Shown: piece after piece, positions 19,533 through 28,835 of the stretch
How the letters are laid out: each line of letters starts with the position of its first letter
Numbering within the stretch: position 1 is the stretch's first letter
Source of the DNA: Streptomyces bottropensis ATCC 25435
Lineage (GTDB): Bacteria; Actinomycetota; Actinomycetes; Streptomycetales; Streptomycetaceae
NCBI RefSeq assembly: GCF_000383595.1
Contig: NZ_KB911581.1
Coordinates: forward strand, 4,992,496 to 5,056,495
Length of the DNA stretch: 64,000 bases
Direction of reading: 5' to 3'
The notes under the pieces: model-generated
The model's input: the letters and a program-made list of their open reading frames with translations, nothing else
Told to the model about the DNA's origin: nothing
Database searches by the model: none
Made by a program: the position numbers and the translations under genes

Positions 19533-19901
19533 CTAGCAGCTGCTGGAGCTCTGCCGCACGATGTGGGCGTTGGCCTCGTCCCCGACTTTGACGTAGAGCG
19601 CAGACTTGCCCCTCCGGTCGTACGTCTCGTCGTCGTTGATCGGTTCGGGGATGTCGAACGACACCTTGTAGCACCACCCGGCGTCGACTCGGAAAGCGTC
19701 CCAGTCCTGGTCCCACGGGGAGCTGCACGTTGGCTCAGTAGTCGTCGAGGTACCGGTGAGATCCCGGCTCCTGCACCAGTTGAAGCAGGCCACGGCTCCG
19801 ACGCCGTTGTCATTCACGGTCGACGAGCATCCGAGATCTCCGCACGCTCGTCCTTTCCTCCTGCGCCGCAGGCGCACTCCGGCCAGGCCGATGCTCCGCA
19901 T
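19533..19901 (-). CDS. small Cys-rich protein, possibly secreted
   Basis: About 122 residues from an ATG at 19901, though the N-terminus may be damaged. The body contains seven cysteines, in ACGDLGCSS, AVACFNWC, EPTCSSPWD, GWCYKVSFD and the final SSSSC, and an even polar composition, which suggests a disulfide-bonded extracellular protein. A basic segment (RLRRRRKGR) stands just before the Cys-rich region, but no hydrophobic core follows it, so a normal signal peptide is not evident and may have been lost by frameshift. I do not recognise a family. Confidence 0.45.
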   Translation of the reverse strand: MRSIGLAGVRLRRRRKGRACGDLGCSSTVNDNGVGAVACFNWCRSRDLTGTSTTTEPTCSSPWDQDWDAFRVDAGWCYKVSFDIPEPINDDETYDRRGKSALYVKVGDEANAHIVRQSSSSC

Positions 19902-19998
19902 CACACAAAGCCCGGTTTTCACCAGGCAGGGCCGTACGGAGGCAGTGCATCCCGGCAGGCTGGGCCCATCACGGGTTCCGGGCGCCACCGGGCTCAGC

Positions 19999-20508
19999 TC
20001 ACTCGGCGGGCTTGAGGCGGAAGGCGGGGCCGGGGATGCTCTCGATGTCTTCCGGCTGTACGGCGTGGCCCCGGTCGCAGCGGATCTGGGCGTCGACGTG
20101 TGCGCCGCATCCACGGTGCCGGGACAGCATGGCCGGGCCCTCCGGGTCGGCGCGGTAGCGGTCGCCCCACTGCAGGAGCCCCATCACGGCCGGGACCAGA
20201 TCCACGCCCTTGGGGGTGATCACGTATTTCGGCCGGCTCCGCGAGCCAGGCTCCTTGTAGGTCTCGGTGGTCAGGATCCCCTCTTCCACGAGCATCCGAA
20301 GTCGGGCGGCGAGGAGGTTGCGAGGGCAGCCGAGGACGCGTTCGAACTCGTTGAACCGGGACGAGCCGTACCAGACCTCGCGCAGGATCAGGATCGTCCA
20401 CTTCTCGCCCACGACCTCAAGGGTCCGAGCGATCGAGCAGTTCGACGTGTCCCGGGCGAGGCGGGGGTCCACGCCGGCGTCCTGTAGAGCTTCGGTCGTT
20501 GCATCCAT
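19999..20508 (-). CDS. HxlR-family transcriptional regulator
   Basis: 169 residues with the HxlR winged helix: NCSIARTLEVVGEKWTILIL, then the recognition region RFNEFERVLGCPRNLLAARL and YVITPKGVDLVPAV. The last 45 residues are extra and contain RHRGCGAHVDA and RCDRGHAV, a Cys/His-bearing tail seen in some Streptomyces relatives. It is divergent from the quinone oxidoreductase at 20666, a classic HxlR arrangement, so it probably controls that gene from the 157-bp spacer. The Cys in the first helix could sense electrophiles, as in HypR/YodB relatives; this is inference. Confidence 0.9.
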   Translation of the reverse strand: MDATTEALQDAGVDPRLARDTSNCSIARTLEVVGEKWTILILREVWYGSSRFNEFERVLGCPRNLLAARLRMLVEEGILTTETYKEPGSRSRPKYVITPKGVDLVPAVMGLLQWGDRYRADPEGPAMLSRHRGCGAHVDAQIRCDRGHAVQPEDIESIPGPAFRLKPAE

Positions 20509-20665
20509 GGGGGGAGTCTAACCTCACCTAAGTTTACTTTCCTATACTCAGCGAGTAGCGTCATGGGTGGCACATCAACCCGGCCGCACGCGAGAAACGG
20601 GCGCGCAGGGGACCCTCGGGGAGTCACACCGACCACCGAGAGACCTACGGAGAAAGGCGGCCGTC

Positions 20666-21679
20666 ATGAAGGCATTCGTCGTCGAGAAGTACGGCAAGGA
20701 CGGCGTCCGTGCCGCAGACGTACCCGAGCCCACCGTCGGGGCCCGTGACGTTCTGGTCAGAGTGAGCGCCGCCGGCATCAACCCGCTGGACAAGATGGTC
20801 CGCGACGGGGAGTTCAAGCAGCTCCTGAAGTACAAGCGCCCGTTCGTGCTCGGCCACGACGTGGCCGGCGTCGTGACACAGGTCGGCTCCGCCGTACACG
20901 GTCTCAAAGTCGGCGACGAGGTCTACGCCCGTCCGCGCGATCTGCGGGTCGGGGGCTTCGCGGAGTTCATCGCGATGGACGCGGACGATGTCGCGCCCAA
21001 ACCCGCCTCCCTCACCCTTCAGGAGGCAGCCGCGGTGCCGCTGGTGGCGCTGGCCGCCTGGCAGATCCTCGTCGAGCGGGCGCACGTGAAGCCGGGGCAG
21101 AAGGTGCTCATCCACGCCGGTGCCGGCGGCCTCGGCTCCACGGTCATTCAACTCGCCAAGCACCTCGGCGCCACGGTGGCGACGACCACGAACACCAGGA
21201 CCGAGGAGCTGGTCAGGAGCCTCGGCGCCGATGTCGTCGTCGACTACACCAAGGAGGACTTCTCGAAGGTGCTGTCCGGCTACGACCTCGTGCTGGACTC
21301 CGTGGGCGGGGCGAACCTCGAGAAGTCGCTGACCGTGCTGAAGCCCGGCGGCCTTGCCCTCAGCGTGGTCGGCCCGCCGGACGCCGCCTTCGCCAAGCAG
21401 CTCGGCGCTCCCTCCGTCCTGGCCCCGGTCATGGCCGCCCTCAGTCGCAAGGTCCGCAAGCGGGCCAAAGCCCTGGGCTTGCGCTACGAGTTCTTCTTCA
21501 TGCGGGCCAGCGGCTCCCAGCTGCGCGAACTCGGTGCCCTCTACGACAGCGGGAAACTCCGCCCGGTCATCGACAGCACCTTCCCCTTCGACCAGACGCT
21601 CGAGGCGATGGCGTACGTCGAGCAGGGCCGCACCCAGGCCGGCAAGGTCGTGGTCTCGATGGTGTCGGACAACGGCTGA
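20666..21679 (+). CDS. zinc-independent MDR quinone/enone oxidoreductase
   Basis: 337 residues. A GroES-like N-terminal domain (GVVTQVGSAVHGLKVGDEVY) is followed by a Rossmann fold with AGAGGLGSTVIQLAKHLG (about 152-169) and NADPH-type downstream residues. Zinc-ligand cysteines are absent, as in quinone oxidoreductases. The family reduces quinones or alkenals with NADPH. The ATG at 20666 follows GAGAAAGG. The gene lies back to back with the HxlR regulator, which suggests induction by quinone-like compounds. Confidence 0.88.
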   Translation: MKAFVVEKYGKDGVRAADVPEPTVGARDVLVRVSAAGINPLDKMVRDGEFKQLLKYKRPFVLGHDVAGVVTQVGSAVHGLKVGDEVYARPRDLRVGGFAEFIAMDADDVAPKPASLTLQEAAAVPLVALAAWQILVERAHVKPGQKVLIHAGAGGLGSTVIQLAKHLGATVATTTNTRTEELVRSLGADVVVDYTKEDFSKVLSGYDLVLDSVGGANLEKSLTVLKPGGLALSVVGPPDAAFAKQLGAPSVLAPVMAALSRKVRKRAKALGLRYEFFFMRASGSQLRELGALYDSGKLRPVIDSTFPFDQTLEAMAYVEQGRTQAGKVVVSMVSDNG

Positions 21680-21747
21680 GACCGAGCCGGCCACAGACCC
21701 TCCCTCCGCACGGTCACAGGAGGGGGCGCGATTCCAGCGTGATCCGG

Positions 21748-21988
21748 ATCCGCGTGTCAGGAGACCAGGAGCGAACACGCAGGTGTAGCCGGAGGTGAAC
21801 AGGTCACGGTTGCGGTGGTCGGCGCTGTGCCCGGAGGTGAAGGCCAGGCCGAGGTCGCCCCCGCCGCGGTCGAGCATGTGGGCGACGGTGTTGCGGCTCG
21901 CCTGCCGTACGGCGGGCCGGATGCCGGGCAGTTGGACCGTCGCGGCCAACAGACGAGGCAACAGGGCGGCTCCGACGTCGTCGGACAT
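21748..21988 (-). pseudogene. LysR-type regulator fragment
   Basis: The minus strand encodes MSDDVGAALLPRLLAA, then AVRQASRNTVAHMLDRG and DLGLAFTSG, which is the start of a LysR substrate-binding domain. The HTH half and the rest of the effector domain are absent, and the remaining 21680-22230 sequence holds no other supported gene. It lies just downstream of the quinone oxidoreductase on the opposite strand and appears to be a truncated relic. Confidence 0.5.
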
Positions 21989-22230
21989 CGTGATGATTGG
22001 TCTGCTCGATGCGTGTCGCGGGTTCTCCCGTCGACGGCATGACCTCTCCTGTATCCCGCCGCACCATGACAGTCGCCGTCGCCCAGGCGGCTGCCCCGTT
22101 GTTCGACACCGTCGTCCTCATCGAAACGCTGCACCGGATGCTTCCACGGGGCTGCGGGGGCGTGCAGATCAACAAGGCACGGGCGAAGTGGAAATGGCGA
22201 CTCGGCCGCTTCCCTGATTCAGGGAGACGG

Positions 22231-25200
22231 TCAGGGGCAGACCCGCCGGTACGGCCGGTCCGGAACGTAGGTGCGCCACTGCGCCCGGGTCAGCTCCGCG
22301 TTCCCGGCCCGGGCGCAGACGAGGGACACCGCTCGGTCGGGATCCACGACGTACCGCTGGAGCGGTACGCGCTTGCCGCCCGCGTACAGCAGGGTGCTGT
22401 CCGGGCTGAAGGCGAGGGTGTCGATGCTGCCACCGGGCGTGGGCAGAGGCGGACCGAGAGGTTGCTGGGTCGCGATGTCCCAGAGTTGGAGGGTGCCCGC
22501 GTCGCCGCCCACGGCGAGTGTGCCGCCGTCCGGACTGAAGGCGAGAGCCGTGATCGACTCGCCTGAGCCGGAGGCCGGATCGACGGGCCCCGGGAAGACA
22601 TTCCTCAGAATGCCCGCCTGGTGCCGGAGGCCGCCGTCCCAGAGGACCACTCGACCTGTCCCGGCGCCGGCCGCCAGTGCGGAGCCGTCGGGCGCGAAGG
22701 CGATGTCGTCGATGCTGTCGCGCTGGACGAGGTCATGGGCCTGGGACCGGCCCGCTCGTACGACACGGTTGTCGGTCACGAGGAGCCTGCCGTTGCGGCT
22801 GACGGCCAGACGATTGCCGCCCGGGCCGGGGAGCAGCGCCGTCCTCCGCTGCCGCTTGGTGTCCCATACTTCGTTGGAGTAGACGCCCTCGGTCGAGCGT
22901 GCGGTGAGGAGCGTACGGCCGCCCGGTCCCAGGGCGATCTCCTCCACGGCCGCCCCGGACGCCGTCGCCAGATCCACGGTGGTCTTCGTGCGTCCGGCGG
23001 TCACGTCCCACACCGCCAGGGGCTGGTTCTCCGCGTCCCAGAGGGGGATGGAGATTCCGTAGGCGAATATGCGTCCGTCGGGGCTGAAGGACAGCAACGG
23101 CTCGGCGATCTCTACGGGGACCGTCGACTCACCGGAGCGGAAGACGGGACGGGGCGGGGCAGGCAGGGTTCGCAGGAGTCGGCCGTCGCGCGTGTTTCGC
23201 AGCTGGAAGGTGTAGCGGTCACCGGTGCGTTCGGCGGTGGCGAGTGTCCTGCCGTCGGGGCTGAGCCGGACCCCGGCGAGCGGACTCGTGCGCCAGTCGC
23301 GGGTGAGCGTCGACGTGAGGTCGAGGGTGTGGACCGTGCCTCCTTCGAGGTACCGCAGCACGGGCCGCCTGGAGTCCCAGGCGAGGCGGACGGGCGAAGC
23401 GCCGGGCAAGGGGTGTCGAAGAACCGGGGCGCCGCCGGTCGGCAGGCGCCACACCCTGATCTCCTGGCTGCCGCTGGTCGCCAGATACGAGCCGTCCGCG
23501 CTCACGACGGTGTCACCCGGGTCGGCGACGTCGGCGAGTTCTCGTCCTGACGTGGTGTCCCATACACGCGCCCGGTCCTCGGTGCGAGCGAGGAGCCGAC
23601 CGCCGGTGAAGCCCAGGAAGCCGTCACCGCAGACGCCGCGGGCGTTGGCCCAGGCACCGCGCCGCACGGTGCGCGTGGAGGTGTCCCAGACCTGCGGGGA
23701 CCGGCCGCGCGGGCAGACCGCCAGCAGCCGGTCGTCGTCGGCCGCAGCGTGGACGAGCTCTCCCCGGCCGGCCGACGGGGTCCGGAAGACGAGATGGCCG
23801 TCGGTGAGGGAGTAGAGCCGAGCCCGGTCGTCGTCCCGGCTCCTCACCACATAATGACGGCCCCTCGCCCCGAAGCCCACGGTGGACCCGAACGGCAACG
23901 GGTCCCCGACCCAGCGCCCCGTTCGGGTGTCCCACAGCCGCTGGGTCCTGGCAGCGGTCCAAATGAGGAGCACCCGGCCGTCCGGACTCGCCCTGACTAC
24001 CGTCCCGCGAGGTACCGGCCCCGAGGCGATACGGCGGTGGGTGTCCACATCCCACCTCCGCCAGGTGGTGTTGTCGCTGGTGCTGAGCAAGGTGCGCCCG
24101 GAGCTGTCGAGGAACCGGGCCGGTTCGTCACCGGGCGCCGGGTCGGTGAAGTCGCCCAGTTCGCGCTGGGCCAGCGCGCCCAGCAGGGCCCGGCGGGACT
24201 CCGGCAGGGGAGAGAGGCGCCATGCGGCGACGCCGAGCAGCATCGCGGTGCGCGGGTCGGTGGTCCGCAGCGCGTCGGCGACCGCGGCCACCCGGCGGGC
24301 CGCCGTGTCGGTGGTCTGCTTCTCGCTGTCCTGACGCAGTCGTACGGCGGTCAGACCGACGACCAGGGCCACCGCCAGCACAGCGCAGAGTGAGGCCGTG
24401 AGCGTACGGCTCCGGCGCCGGGCCCGGGTGGCGGCCCGCTCCTCCGCCGCCCGCTGCTCCGTCGCGGTGACCAGGAAGGCCCTCTCCTCGGCCGTCAGCC
24501 CGTCGTAGCCGCGGTCGTCGCCCGCGAACAGTTCCTCGGCCCGCGCCAGGCGGGTGCCCCGGTAGAGCGTGCCCGGGTCGCGGTCATGCTCCAGCCAGGT
24601 GCGGGCGGCGTCGGTCAGCTGCCGGTGGTGGCGCAACCGCTCCCGGTCCGCTTCGATCCACTCGCGCAGCCGCGGCCAGCAGGTGATGAGCGCCTCGTGG
24701 GCGAGCTGCACACCGTCGTCATCGGTGGTCAGCAGCCGCGCGTGGGTCAGCCGCCCGGCGACGGCCCGTACTTCAGGGTCCTCCCACCCGGCCATTTCCT
24801 CCCAGCTGAGCGGGCGGCGCGTGTCGGAATTGCCCTGGCCGGGCTCGACCATCCGCAGGAGCAGGTGCCGGGCGGCGTGCGCCTGTGCGGGTGAGAGTTC
24901 CCCGTACACCTCCTCGGCGCTCACCGCGATCGCGCCGCGCACCCCGCCGGCCGCTTCGTACGCGGCCAGGGTCAGCATCCGTCCCTTGCGCCGCCGCCAG
25001 GTCTCCAACAGGGCGTGGGACAGCATCGGCAGCCCGCCGGGCTCGTCGAGAACATCATCGACGATCCGTGCGGTCAGTGTCCGCTCCACGATGAGCCCGG
25101 CCGCCTGCGCGGGACCGACCACCGCTTCACGAAGTTCGTCGGCAGTCATGGACCTGACCAGGAGCCCGCTCCCGTGCAGCGCCTCCGCCAGGCGCGGGTG

Positions 25201-25950
25201 CTCGGCGCACCGCGCATAGAAGTCGGACCGTACGGCGATGAGCACGCGCAGTCGGCTTCCCGGGTCGCGCGCGGCGAGCAGAAGGTCGAGGAAGCGGTCC
25301 CGCTCGGCGCGTTCGCGGCAGAGGGTGAAGACCTCCTCGAACTGATCCACCACCACCCAGCTCTCCGGATCATCGGCCTTCGGCGCCAGCAGGTGTCCGT
25401 AGGTGGTGGCGGGCCGGGCTCCCGGAGTGAAAATCCGAAGCACCGCCTTACGTCCCTGCTGCGCGGCCTTCTCCCGCAACAGGGGAATCAGACCGGCCCG
25501 CAGCAGGGAGGACTTGCCGCTGCCGGATGCCCCGAACACCACGGCGAACGGGGACCCGCACCCCAGCTCGCTCAGCTCCTCGACCATGCGGTCCCGGCCG
25601 AAGAACAGCTCACGGTCGTCCGGCTCGAAACGCGCGAGACCACGGTAGGGCGGTGCGACGTCGGCATCCTCCCGCTTCCCCTCCCGAGCGAGCGCCTCGG
25701 CCTCCGCCCACCGTGCCTCCCACGGAGCGGGGTCCTCCCCGCATGCCCGGACGTACGCCTGGAGCACGGCCAACGACGGCAGTCGCTCGCCGCTCGCCGC
25801 TTTCGCCAGGGTCGTCACCGAGAAGCCGGCCTTCTTCGCCATGGTCCGGTACGACACGCCCCCCGCCGAGCAGCGCAGCTCCCGAAGATCGTGGGCCAGT
25901 CGCTGCACGGGACCGGCCGCCGGGTCGACCGGTAGTTCGGGACGTCCCAT
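22231..25950 (-). CDS. HTH - nSTAND1 NTPase - transmembrane - WD40 protein
   Basis: 1239 residues. An XRE-like helix-turn-helix occupies about 15-75 (YRTMAKKAGFSVTTLAKAAS), followed by FFGRDRMVEEL and a STAND-type P-loop GASGSGKSS at 140-148, a Walker B-like VVVDQFEE and an nSTAND helical region. One transmembrane helix lies near 515-540 (SLCAVLAVALVVGLTAV). The remaining 650 residues form WD40 blades (repeated FSPDG, VWD, LWD). Such proteins are common in Streptomyces and are thought to be signal-responsive ATPase switches. The ATG at 25950 is preferred over an upstream GTG because AAAGAGG precedes it. It is transcribed alone. Confidence 0.88.
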   Translation of the reverse strand: MGRPELPVDPAAGPVQRLAHDLRELRCSAGGVSYRTMAKKAGFSVTTLAKAASGERLPSLAVLQAYVRACGEDPAPWEARWAEAEALAREGKREDADVAPPYRGLARFEPDDRELFFGRDRMVEELSELGCGSPFAVVFGASGSGKSSLLRAGLIPLLREKAAQQGRKAVLRIFTPGARPATTYGHLLAPKADDPESWVVVDQFEEVFTLCRERAERDRFLDLLLAARDPGSRLRVLIAVRSDFYARCAEHPRLAEALHGSGLLVRSMTADELREAVVGPAQAAGLIVERTLTARIVDDVLDEPGGLPMLSHALLETWRRRKGRMLTLAAYEAAGGVRGAIAVSAEEVYGELSPAQAHAARHLLLRMVEPGQGNSDTRRPLSWEEMAGWEDPEVRAVAGRLTHARLLTTDDDGVQLAHEALITCWPRLREWIEADRERLRHHRQLTDAARTWLEHDRDPGTLYRGTRLARAEELFAGDDRGYDGLTAEERAFLVTATEQRAAEERAATRARRRSRTLTASLCAVLAVALVVGLTAVRLRQDSEKQTTDTAARRVAAVADALRTTDPRTAMLLGVAAWRLSPLPESRRALLGALAQRELGDFTDPAPGDEPARFLDSSGRTLLSTSDNTTWRRWDVDTHRRIASGPVPRGTVVRASPDGRVLLIWTAARTQRLWDTRTGRWVGDPLPFGSTVGFGARGRHYVVRSRDDDRARLYSLTDGHLVFRTPSAGRGELVHAAADDDRLLAVCPRGRSPQVWDTSTRTVRRGAWANARGVCGDGFLGFTGGRLLARTEDRARVWDTTSGRELADVADPGDTVVSADGSYLATSGSQEIRVWRLPTGGAPVLRHPLPGASPVRLAWDSRRPVLRYLEGGTVHTLDLTSTLTRDWRTSPLAGVRLSPDGRTLATAERTGDRYTFQLRNTRDGRLLRTLPAPPRPVFRSGESTVPVEIAEPLLSFSPDGRIFAYGISIPLWDAENQPLAVWDVTAGRTKTTVDLATASGAAVEEIALGPGGRTLLTARSTEGVYSNEVWDTKRQRRTALLPGPGGNRLAVSRNGRLLVTDNRVVRAGRSQAHDLVQRDSIDDIAFAPDGSALAAGAGTGRVVLWDGGLRHQAGILRNVFPGPVDPASGSGESITALAFSPDGGTLAVGGDAGTLQLWDIATQQPLGPPLPTPGGSIDTLAFSPDSTLLYAGGKRVPLQRYVVDPDRAVSLVCARAGNAELTRAQWRTYVPDRPYRRVCP

Positions 25951-26891
25951 CGCGAAGCCTCTTTCACCTACAGTCAAAACACGCTGATCAGCGGTCCAAG
26001 GTACTTTTCGTCCTCCCCGGGCGAGAACCCGTTCCGGTTGTGATGTTCACCAGTGGGCTCGCGGAGGCGGCGCGATCTCGACGTCAAGGCCAAGGCCGGT
26101 GTCTTGGTCGACGACCTCCTGCAGCCCTGGTCGACGGGGTCCTTCGCGGACGGTGTCGCCGGTGTTCTGGCGACTTGGTCCAGCGGGACGATGCCCACGG
26201 CCCAGTCGTCGATCGCGTAGCGATGGCGATCTCGATGACCAGGAGGAGGAACGTCCACAGCCGGCTCCGCGCCCGGCACCCGGCGGCCGATCGGCCGGAT
26301 CGTAGCCGGTCGCCACGGCGAGGAAGCCGACAGCCTTCGCCAGCCGCTTGGGACCGCACGGACCCGCGACCCGTTCAACGCCCCGCGCACCCGCGGGGTC
26401 CCCCTTCCGCCGGCTCCGATCGCCTCCTGGAGCGACTCGACAGTGCAGCTCAGGGCGTGGCTGCTCCTGCTGGTCGGCGGTGCGCTCTGGCTGGGATTCC
26501 GACCCCCTGGCTGCGGATCCCTCCACGTGGTCCCACGAACGCAATCACCGCCCGCCTCCGGAACTGTGCGAGGTGAGCGCGCGGGCGAGGGCATCAGCCG
26601 CCGGTGTGCAGAGTCGGGCGGGGCGCAGAGCAGGTCACCGGGCAGCCGCCGTATGCCGGCGGTGTCCTGCACCAGGTCGGCATCGCCTCCGGCCGCGTCC
26701 ACGGTGGTGCCGTCGGGGCTGAAGGCCTGTGAGGCAGAGGCGTGAGGCAACGACGGCTTATATACAAACAAAGTGGTATAGGGCCCGGCTTCTGGAATTG
26801 TATGCGGTGGCGAAAGAGGCCTGCCAAACAACCTTCCGGTTGTGAGTGTCGGTCGTGACATTCCAGAGCGTCGAACAACCCGGAGCACACC
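25951..26891. other. gene-poor stretch with degraded WD40-like remnant
   Basis: No complete gene is supported. On the minus strand near 26640-26728 a frame reads AFSPDGTTVDAAGGDADLVQ, which looks like one WD40 blade and may be a relic of a paralogue of the adjacent nSTAND-WD40 gene. Around 26750-26890 the DNA becomes noticeably more AT-rich (TATATACAAACAAAG), fitting a promoter region for the gene at 26892. The remaining part shows only short frames with no recognisable product. Confidence 0.35.
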
Positions 26892-27656
26892 ATGCCCACC
26901 AGCGTCCTCATCGTGGTCGCCTTGTCCGTCCTTCTCGGATTGCTGGTGATGGTGCTGCCCACCGGAGACGCCGAGACATCCGGGTCGGCGGAGGCGGACC
27001 ATGTGCCGATCAACGCCGAGACCGTCGCCGGTAAGGAGCACGTCGACTTCCCACAGGTGCACTGGAACATCGACCACGGCTCGGGTGCCTATCTGCATAT
27101 GGTCGGCCGACTGCGGAACCTCGCGGAGACCTCGGCCGATCGCATCATGCGCGACGACGGCGCCGAGGTGAACGTGGACATCGCGAACGAAACGGATACC
27201 CAGAGTTTCGCCGACATCGTGATCAGCAGCGGCGACACCTCCCCGACGCTGCATGCGATCGTGCGGCTCAGTGACTTCTACGTCGTGCGGTTCCTCTCCA
27301 ACGACATCCCGCACAACTTCGTCCTGAACCTCGTCTCCGACGTCCCCGGCAAGGAGGACGCCACCGACGACAACTGGTTTCTCGGCAAGGAGGGCTACGA
27401 TGCCCTCGCCCGGGTCGTCAACCAGTCGCTGACCGCTGTCGACCTAAGCGAGTCCAGCCTTGAGGAGAGCCTCAGGGACCTCAGCATCCGCGGTACCGAC
27501 CGCACTGCCCAGGCGCGCGGTTTGCTGCGCTACATCATCGCCATCACCGAGGCATCCCGGTTCCACCCCATCGCCAGCCGCATCGCGAATGGCATGGACA
27601 ACGGGTCCAACGTGTTCGTCACCGCACAGCAGGTCGACTTGATGCGTATCCACTGA
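26892..27656 (+). CDS. probable exported ribosome-inactivating protein (rRNA N-glycosidase fold)
   Basis: 254 residues. Residues 1-24 form a hydrophobic signal segment. The rest resembles the RIP fold: Tyr130 in LHAIVRLSDFYVVRF (equivalent to the first active-site Tyr of ricin A chain), Tyr169 in FLGKEGYDALARV (second Tyr), and the signature helix LLRYIIAITEASRFHPIASR with Glu220 and Arg223 as the catalytic pair. RIPs depurinate one adenine of the large-subunit rRNA sarcin-ricin loop. The C-terminal Trp seen in plant enzymes is not obvious, and the protein ends about 30 residues after Arg223. GGAG lies 6 nt before the ATG. Actinobacterial RIPs are known, including in Streptomyces. Confidence 0.72.
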   Translation: MPTSVLIVVALSVLLGLLVMVLPTGDAETSGSAEADHVPINAETVAGKEHVDFPQVHWNIDHGSGAYLHMVGRLRNLAETSADRIMRDDGAEVNVDIANETDTQSFADIVISSGDTSPTLHAIVRLSDFYVVRFLSNDIPHNFVLNLVSDVPGKEDATDDNWFLGKEGYDALARVVNQSLTAVDLSESSLEESLRDLSIRGTDRTAQARGLLRYIIAITEASRFHPIASRIANGMDNGSNVFVTAQQVDLMRIH

Positions 27657-27798
27657 CGCTGGTGCCACCGTCGTCACCGACAGGCTCAGCCCTCTCTTCG
27701 GGCACAACAGTCGTGCGCGCTCGCGTGGTGTCGTGTTCCTTGTCGCCACGCGGGTGAGCATGGCGGAACAGTGTTCTTCCCGCCGTCGAGGGGATGCG

Positions 27799-28335
27799 AT
27801 GCCCGACCGCGCCGACCGTGTCCGCCCCGAGGGCGTCGCAGCAAGCAGGATCCTGCGGCGGCAGCCGCCGGAGCAGTGGCTGTTCAGCGGCATCTATGGA
27901 CTGGTCTTGGCCAGTGCCATGGTGGCCGCGCTGGACGCGACGGGAGAGGAGGCCGATCCCGGTGGGGACGCGCTGTGGGTACTGATCACCGCACTGGCGT
28001 CCAGTGCCGCCCACGGGTACGCGCACGTCATCGCCCAGCGTGCGTCCGCCGACGGGGCAGCCACCACCGGCAGACTGCGGTCGGTGCTCGCCGAGTGGCC
28101 CCTGGTCGCCGCCGTGCTGCCCACGGTGGGGGTGCTGCTCCCCGCGGTAGCTGGGTGGTGGGCAGAGGCCACCGCGGTGGACGTGGCCCTGCTGTTCAAC
28201 ACCGTCGCCTTGTTCGGTTTGGGCACCTGGGCCGCCCGCAGGGCTGGGCAGGGATGGCCGTCCTCTTGCCGGGCAGGGGGCCTCGATATGCTGATCGGCC
28301 TAGTGATCATCATGTTGAATACTCTGATCCACTAG
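27799..28335 (+). CDS. small integral membrane protein
   Basis: 178 residues with hydrophobic segments near 33-55, 66-85, 105-130, 133-155 and at the very C-terminus (LDMLIGLVIIMLNTLIH). GAGGGG is 5 nt before the ATG at 27799; an earlier ATG at 27760 has a poorer site. I do not recognise a characterised family. It follows the ribosome-inactivating protein by 142 bp on the same strand, so it may be cotranscribed, but nothing in it indicates immunity or export. Confidence 0.65.
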   Translation: MPDRADRVRPEGVAASRILRRQPPEQWLFSGIYGLVLASAMVAALDATGEEADPGGDALWVLITALASSAAHGYAHVIAQRASADGAATTGRLRSVLAEWPLVAAVLPTVGVLLPAVAGWWAEATAVDVALLFNTVALFGLGTWAARRAGQGWPSSCRAGGLDMLIGLVIIMLNTLIH

Positions 28336-28835
28336 CTCTTCTCGTCCGTGACGCCCTTCGTGTCACGCCGCTGTCGACGTCGACACCCCGCATCGCCTCC
28401 TCTTCACCCGGACCGCAGCTCGGCCGGACACGATGAGGACGCTCGCAAAGGCCATGAGTGCCACAGGCCGTCGGCTGACGGGGCGGGTGGTGTCCGTTCC
28501 CTGCCTCTGGTCCACATTCTGCGGCACGCACGGCCGTGCCCACGCGCCCGCCCCGGGGTAGGCGTCGGGCAGGGCCTGGTCGAAGGCCTACGTGTTATCG
28601 GCGCTTAGGCCGGCGGCCGAGCCGTAGGTGATGTGGGCCTTGCCGCCGCCGGATCCGGCCACCAGGTCGGCGGCGGCGTCAACAAGCCGTGAGACGTCTT
28701 CGGGGGAGGTGCCTGGGCCGCGGGGGACACCGGCCCGCTCGGCGTCGGTGCACTGGACGTGCCGTCGGCTCCCACTCCACGCGATGCGCGGGTGGGAGCC
28801 GGGCAGTGGACCCGCCTTGTTACGGCCCCGAGGGC
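28336..28835. other. intergenic stretch with unidentified coding relic
   Basis: No intact gene is supported. A minus-strand frame ending at a stop at 28588 reads GTSPEDVSRLVDAAADLVAG, then GKAHITYGSAAG, which has normal protein composition but no start or ribosome site upstream. It may be the last part of a broken gene. I cannot name the family. Confidence 0.25.

Noticed and set aside
20509..20540. Possible iron-box-like element (TAACCTCACCTAAG) near the HxlR start
   Set aside because: Only one half resembles the DmdR/IdeR consensus and no iron gene is adjacent, so it was not called.
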